Source of the DNA: Acidobacteriota bacterium
GTDB taxonomy: Bacteria > Acidobacteriota > Vicinamibacteria > Vicinamibacterales > Fen-181
Assembly (NCBI GenBank): GCA_017883185.1
Contig: JADGOB010000031.1
Span: 1-34,102, forward strand
Direction: 5' to 3'
Length of the DNA: 34,102 nt
This document shows, in pieces, positions 30,447 to 34,102 of this stretch. The notes beneath the pieces were generated by a model. The model was not told the origin of the DNA and searched no databases. It saw only the letters and a program-made list of their open reading frames with translations. Both the position numbers and the translations under genes were made by a program. How positions within the stretch are numbered: position 1 is the first letter of the stretch; every line of letters starts with the position of its first letter.

Positions 30447-31940
30447 TCAGTTCGTCCCCTTGATCTTCCCTTCCGTGTCGTACACCTCGACCGTCCCGAA
30501 CTTCTTCAGGACGTCTACGATCTTCTTCGCGTCGCCGACCGCCACGATCTGGATGCCGCCGGCGTCGAGGTATTTCTTCGCGTCGGCCTGCACCTGGTCC
30601 TGCGTGATCGCCGCCATCCGCTGCGGGTACTTGTCCCAGTAGTCGGCCGGGAAGTTGTAGATCCGCGACGTGATGTAGTTGCTCATGATCGACATCGGGG
30701 CCTCGAGCGACAGCGCGAAGCTGGCGACCATCGACCGCTTCTTGTCGGCGAACTCCTTGTCGGCGATGCGCTCGGTGCGCAGCCGGTTGATCTCGTTCAG
30801 GATCTCGGCAACCGCGCCCTCGGTGACGTCGCCGCGGATCTCGGTCGACGCGGACCAGTGGCCGCGATACCGCAGCGCGCTCAGGCCGCTGTACGCGCCG
30901 TAGGTCCACCCCTTCTCCTCGCGCAGGTTGAGGAACAGGCGCCCGGTCGGTCCGCCGCCGATGACCGTGTTCATCAGCGACATGGCTTCGTACTCGGCGT
31001 TCATCCGGTTGATGCCGGCGGCGCCGACGATGAGGCTCGTTTGAACCGAGTTCGCCCTGTCCACCAGGTAGATTTTCGCCGGCCCGACGGGCGGCGGATC
31101 CTGGACCGGCGGCACCGGCACCCCGGATCTCTTCCAGCCGCCGAACTTCGCCTCGACCTTCTTGCGCGCCTCGGCGACGGTGATGTCACCGACAACCGCG
31201 ATGATCGCCTCGTCCGGCACGTAATGGGCCTTGTGGAAGGCGACCAGCGCATCGCGCGTCACCCGATCGAGGCCCTCGGGGCTCAACATGACGCGGGAGG
31301 CGGGATGGTTTCCGTAGATGACCCGCGAGAACCGCTCCTGAGCGAGGAACGACGGGTTCGATCGCGCCTGCATGATGCTCGCCCTCTGCCGGGTCTTGTA
31401 GCGCGAGAGTTCCTCGTCCGGGAACACCGGGTTCAGCAGGATGTCGGCGGCGAGGTCGAGCGTCTTGTCGAAGTTGTCGGCGAGCGAATACACCGACATG
31501 CTGGCCGCCTGGCTCCCCAGGCTGGTGCCCAGGCTGACCATCGACGCCATCGTCTCCTGTTCCTGCGCGATCTGCCGGGTGTTCCGGGTCGTCGTGCCCT
31601 CCACCATCATCGCCGCCGTCACGGTGGCGATTCCTGGCAGATCGGCGGGATCGTAGTACCCGCCCGCGCCCCGGATCTGCAACTGCATCTGGACGAGCGG
31701 CGCCCGGTGGTCTTCGAACACCATCAGGTGAAGGCCGTTCGGCAGGTCGGCCTCATGCGGCCGCGGCAGGGCGATCTTCAGGAGGTCGTTCGACACCGGC
31801 GCCTTGCCCTTGATGACGACGCCCTTCGACGAGGGCGGCTGCATCTGGCCGGCCTGACCCTGCGTGGCGACCTGGGCCTGCGGCGTGGCGCACAGCAGCG
31901 CCACGACGGCGAACATCGTCAGCATGCGTCTGGTGAGCAT
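30447..31940 (-). CDS. M16 peptidase-family subunit, non-catalytic type
   Basis: A 497-residue protein with a signal peptide (about 6-23). It has the two-half M16B fold but no zinc site: where HxxEH belongs, the sequence reads GIATVTAAMMVEGTT (about 103-117). It keeps the substrate-binding Arg-Tyr pair of non-catalytic subunits, R340 and Y347 in NLREEKGWTYGAYS. The gene upstream encodes a subunit with the zinc site but without this pair, so the two probably form a heterodimer like the mitochondrial processing peptidase or the paired bacterial M16B proteins. The ATG shares one base with the partner's stop (TAATG at 31942-31938), consistent with equal expression. Confidence 0.9.
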   Translation of the reverse strand: MLTRRMLTMFAVVALLCATPQAQVATQGQAGQMQPPSSKGVVIKGKAPVSNDLLKIALPRPHEADLPNGLHLMVFEDHRAPLVQMQLQIRGAGGYYDPADLPGIATVTAAMMVEGTTTRNTRQIAQEQETMASMVSLGTSLGSQAASMSVYSLADNFDKTLDLAADILLNPVFPDEELSRYKTRQRASIMQARSNPSFLAQERFSRVIYGNHPASRVMLSPEGLDRVTRDALVAFHKAHYVPDEAIIAVVGDITVAEARKKVEAKFGGWKRSGVPVPPVQDPPPVGPAKIYLVDRANSVQTSLIVGAAGINRMNAEYEAMSLMNTVIGGGPTGRLFLNLREEKGWTYGAYSGLSALRYRGHWSASTEIRGDVTEGAVAEILNEINRLRTERIADKEFADKKRSMVASFALSLEAPMSIMSNYITSRIYNFPADYWDKYPQRMAAITQDQVQADAKKYLDAGGIQIVAVGDAKKIVDVLKKFGTVEVYDTEGKIKGTN

Positions 31941-33319
31941 TACCGGCCTCCCTTCTGCTCGGCCGTCGGGTTGGTAGGCGCTGGCGGCTTCGGATTCGTG
32001 ATGACGACCGTGCGGTTCTCGGGCGTCAGGTACTGCTTCGCGACGCGCTGGACGTCAGCGGCGGTGATGGACGACAGCCGCTGGTAGCGCGTGTTGATGA
32101 GACCGGGGTCGTTGTAGAAGACCGCGTACTGCGACAGCGAAATCGCGCGGCTCAGGCTGCTCGTCATCGTGCCGACGAAACCGCGCAGTGCCGCGTTCCT
32201 CGTCTTCTCGATCTCCCACGCCTCAATCGGCCCCCCCTTGACCTTCTCGATCTCCTCGTAGATCGCCTTCTCGAGGTCCGCGACCGACTTGCCGGGCATG
32301 ACCGTCCCGCCGACGCGGAACAGGCTCGGGCCGCGGTTCTGGCCGGCGTAGGCACTGACGCTCTGCGACAGTTGCTTCAGGCGGACGATGTTGTCGTAGA
32401 ACCGCGAACTCCGGCCGCTCGACAGCACGCTGCCGAGCATCGACAGCGCGTCACTGTCGGCCGTCAACCCCTGCGGGATGTGATAGACGACATCGAGGCG
32501 CGTGAGCTTCGCCAGCGGATCGTCGATCGTCTGCCGCTTCTCGGCCGTCTGGGCCGGCTCGGTCATGTCGACCTCGGGCGGCGGCGCCTGCTGCGGGATC
32601 GACTCGAAGTACTGGCGCACCTTCGCGAGGCAATCGGCCGTCCTCACGTCGCCGACGATCGCGAGCGCGGCGTTGTTCGGCGCGTAGTACGTCCGGAAGA
32701 ACGCGGCGACGTCATCCACGGTCGCCGCCCGCAGGTCGTCGAGCGAGCCGATCACCGAGTGTTTGTAGGCGAAGTTCGTGTAGGCGAGCTCCGGGACCAG
32801 CTCGCGCGTCCGGCCGTACGGCTGGTTGTCTACGCCCTGCTTGCGCTCCTCCGAGACGGTGCCGATCTGGTTGTCCAGGTTCGCCTTATTGATGTCGAGC
32901 GCCCGCATCCGATCGGCCTCGAGAAACAGCGCCAGGTCCAGCTGGTTGGCCGGCATCATCTCGTAGTACATCGTGCTGTCCTGGCTGGTGCCGCCGTTCA
33001 TGTCGCCGCCGTTGTTGTAGACGAGCGTGAAGTGCTCGCCGCTGCCGACGTTCTGCGACCCCTTGAACATCATGTGCTCGAACAGGTGCGCAAAGCCCGT
33101 GCGGCCCTTCCGCTCGTTGCGCGATCCGACGTTGTACACGATGCCGATGGAGAAGACAGGCGCCGTGTGATCTTCGGAGATCAGGACACGCAGCCCGTTC
33201 TTCAGGCGCGTGTCGGTGAACTGCACCTTCGGTGGGGTGGCGGCGCCGATCGTGACCCCGGCGACCAGGGCGACGATACAGCCGGTCCACAGCGCGCCGC
33301 GTGTGAGAGGCCGCTTCAT
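31940..33319 (-). CDS. M16 peptidase-family subunit, catalytic type
   Basis: A 459-residue protein with a signal peptide (about 8-27). The inverted zinc motif HLFEH gives H78, E81 (base) and H82, and the third ligand is E158, 76 residues after H82, as in pitrilysins. The C-terminal half lacks the R-x6-Y pair, reading NIVRLKQLSQSVSAY in that region, and so needs the partner encoded downstream. The pair should degrade small proteins or peptides in the periplasm or at the cell surface. The ATG at 33319 has GAGGAGG about nine bases upstream. A promoter candidate lies 255-282 bases further upstream. Confidence 0.93.
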   Translation of the reverse strand: MKRPLTRGALWTGCIVALVAGVTIGAATPPKVQFTDTRLKNGLRVLISEDHTAPVFSIGIVYNVGSRNERKGRTGFAHLFEHMMFKGSQNVGSGEHFTLVYNNGGDMNGGTSQDSTMYYEMMPANQLDLALFLEADRMRALDINKANLDNQIGTVSEERKQGVDNQPYGRTRELVPELAYTNFAYKHSVIGSLDDLRAATVDDVAAFFRTYYAPNNAALAIVGDVRTADCLAKVRQYFESIPQQAPPPEVDMTEPAQTAEKRQTIDDPLAKLTRLDVVYHIPQGLTADSDALSMLGSVLSSGRSSRFYDNIVRLKQLSQSVSAYAGQNRGPSLFRVGGTVMPGKSVADLEKAIYEEIEKVKGGPIEAWEIEKTRNAALRGFVGTMTSSLSRAISLSQYAVFYNDPGLINTRYQRLSSITAADVQRVAKQYLTPENRTVVITNPKPPAPTNPTAEQKGGR

Positions 33320-33573
33320 CGGATGTTCCCTCCTCGGGGGCTGGTTGTCAGTTCTCGTTCGACCGGAGCTTGATCACGAATGCCGACCGCCGCAGCGGCG
33401 GCAGCGGCGACTTCCCGCCGGACGCCGCCTTCCAGACGTCCTCGCCGACCGCGATTCCGGGGGCGCGACCCGCATCCTGGGACGACACGGAGCAGTCGCA
33501 ACGTCTCCCATCGCCCTCCGCTCAACTGGCGGGGAGCAGTCTCCCCATCACATACAGTCCTCGCACAGCGCTG
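33320..33573 (-). other. leader or gene-free stretch upstream of the M16 operon
   Basis: No credible gene is visible on either strand in this gap of about 370 bases (33320-33689); short open frames here are Ala/Arg-rich and GC-driven. It contains a small hairpin, GGGGA (33531-33535) with TCCCC (33542-33546). If the promoter at 33574-33601 is real, most of the stretch is an untranslated leader of about 245 bases. I recognise no riboswitch in it. Confidence 0.4.
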
Positions 33574-33601
33574 TTTATCAGCGTTGCTCCCGGCTTGTCA
33601 A
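33569..33601 (-). promoter_or_regulatory. sigma70-like promoter with overlapping inverted repeat
   Basis: On the minus strand TTGACA (33601-33596) and GATAAA (33579-33574) are 16 bases apart; the -35 is perfect. A perfect inverted repeat, CGCTG-5-CAGCG (33569-33583), covers the -10 box and could be an operator. The promoter points to the M16 pair. Confidence 0.55.
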
Positions 33602-33689
33602 GGTACGGAATGCCGAGCGGAGCCCGGAGCGACAGACCGGGCCGCGGTCGCCATCTCACCAGCCGGCGAGTACGCGCCGGCACAGGCGC

Positions 33690-34102
33690 TCAGCGGCTCC
33701 GCGTGTACACCACCTTGCCGTCGAAGATCGTCGTCTCCACCTTCGTGTCGAGGAAGCGCTCGGGCGGCGTGGCAAAGACGTCGGTGGAGAGGATGACGAG
33801 ATCGGCCAGCATGCCGGGCGCCAGCGTGCCCTTGCGGCGCTCGTCGAATGAGGCGTAGGCCGCGCCCGACGTGTAGCCGTCAATCGCGGCGGCCATCGGG
33901 ATCTTCTGTTCGGGACGCCAGCCGCCCGCCGGTTTGCCGTCGAGCGACGTCCGGTTGACGGCCGTGTGGATCCCGATCCGCGGGTCCATCGACACCACGG
34001 CCCAGTCGCTGCCGAACGCGACGTGGCCGCCCGTCTTCAGGATGCTGCCGTAGGCCCAGCCCCTTGATGCGCGCTCGTCCCCGATGTTCGGGATCCACAC
34101 GC
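33690..34102 (-). CDS. YtcJ-like amidohydrolase (amidohydrolase family 3), C-terminal part
   Basis: The last 136 or so residues of a protein whose start lies beyond the right edge. GGHVAFGSDWAVVSMDPRIGIH contains the metal-ligand Asp of the family (GSDW). MAAAIDGYTSGAAYASFDERRKGTLAPGMLADLVILSTDVF is the usual end of the barrel and return to the beta-sandwich. The final strand is VETTIFDGKVVYTR. Relatives hydrolyse amides, formamides or cyclic amides and are often secreted. Here the one visible ligand is intact, unlike in the three amidohydrolase domains further left. Confidence 0.9.
   Translation of the reverse strand, partial: VWIPNIGDERASRGWAYGSILKTGGHVAFGSDWAVVSMDPRIGIHTAVNRTSLDGKPAGGWRPEQKIPMAAAIDGYTSGAAYASFDERRKGTLAPGMLADLVILSTDVFATPPERFLDTKVETTIFDGKVVYTRSR

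Noticed and set aside
1-34102. tRNA or rRNA genes
   Set aside because: I saw no T-loop/acceptor pattern or rRNA core sequence on either strand. A covariance-model search would be decisive and was not possible here.

Overview
The window is a high-GC, gene-dense bacterial chromosome segment with short intergenic gaps. It has no rRNA, tRNA, phage genes, transposase genes or CRISPR that I can see. The content suggests an Acidobacteriota-like organism, perhaps of the Vicinamibacteria type: many secreted metallopeptidases and amidohydrolases with Gly/Arg-rich inserts, a secreted DUF4097-like protein, and repeat-filled spacers. This placement is inference from gene content and style, not from a marker gene.

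Layout. 1-2604 (minus): a large secreted M14 carboxypeptidase that runs off the left edge. 2693-3852 (minus): a pterin-carbinolamine dehydratase and an isoprenylcysteine-methyltransferase-like membrane protein. 4052-7220 (plus): a glycine-zipper envelope protein, a secreted DUF442 phosphatase-like protein and an aromatic amino acid decarboxylase. 7313-13045: three amidohydrolase-fold genes, one on minus and two on plus, in which three of the four domains have lost the metal-binding histidines. 13086-13329: a frameshifted gene relic and a palindromic repeat. 13372-15337 (plus): a stand-alone hisA-like gene, a DUF4097-like protein and MscL with a zinc ribbon. 15379-22531 (minus): a seven-gene efflux operon (TetR regulator, HlyD adaptor, ABC ATPase, TolC, second ABC ATPase, two ABC-2 permeases). 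It resembles the E. coli cecR-ybhGFSR locus, but the double ATPase YbhF is split in two and a TolC gene sits between the halves. 22764-25049 (minus): a RecD2 helicase. 25235-30268: a TIGR01777 epimerase, an M14 peptidase, an aldehyde dehydrogenase (minus) and an AstE/AspA-like hydrolase. 30447-33319 (minus): an M16 peptidase pair with the active site divided between two subunits. 33690-34102 (minus): the C-terminal end of a YtcJ-like amidohydrolase.

How the genes work together. The strongest functional unit is the TetR-controlled exporter. Its two ATPases carry complementary defects that predict one working and one degenerate ATP site. The secreted peptidases and hydrolases suggest a life based on peptide and organic-nitrogen scavenging.

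The most unusual feature is in the spacers. At eight intergenic sites the DNA is a degenerate tandem repeat with a strict 7-base period. Most sites have their own consensus, and several tracts begin or end within a few bases of a start or stop codon. Other dispersed palindromes, including a GGGGTCAGGTCT hairpin and a CCTGAGCGAA..TCGAAGG motif, lie in the same kinds of gap.
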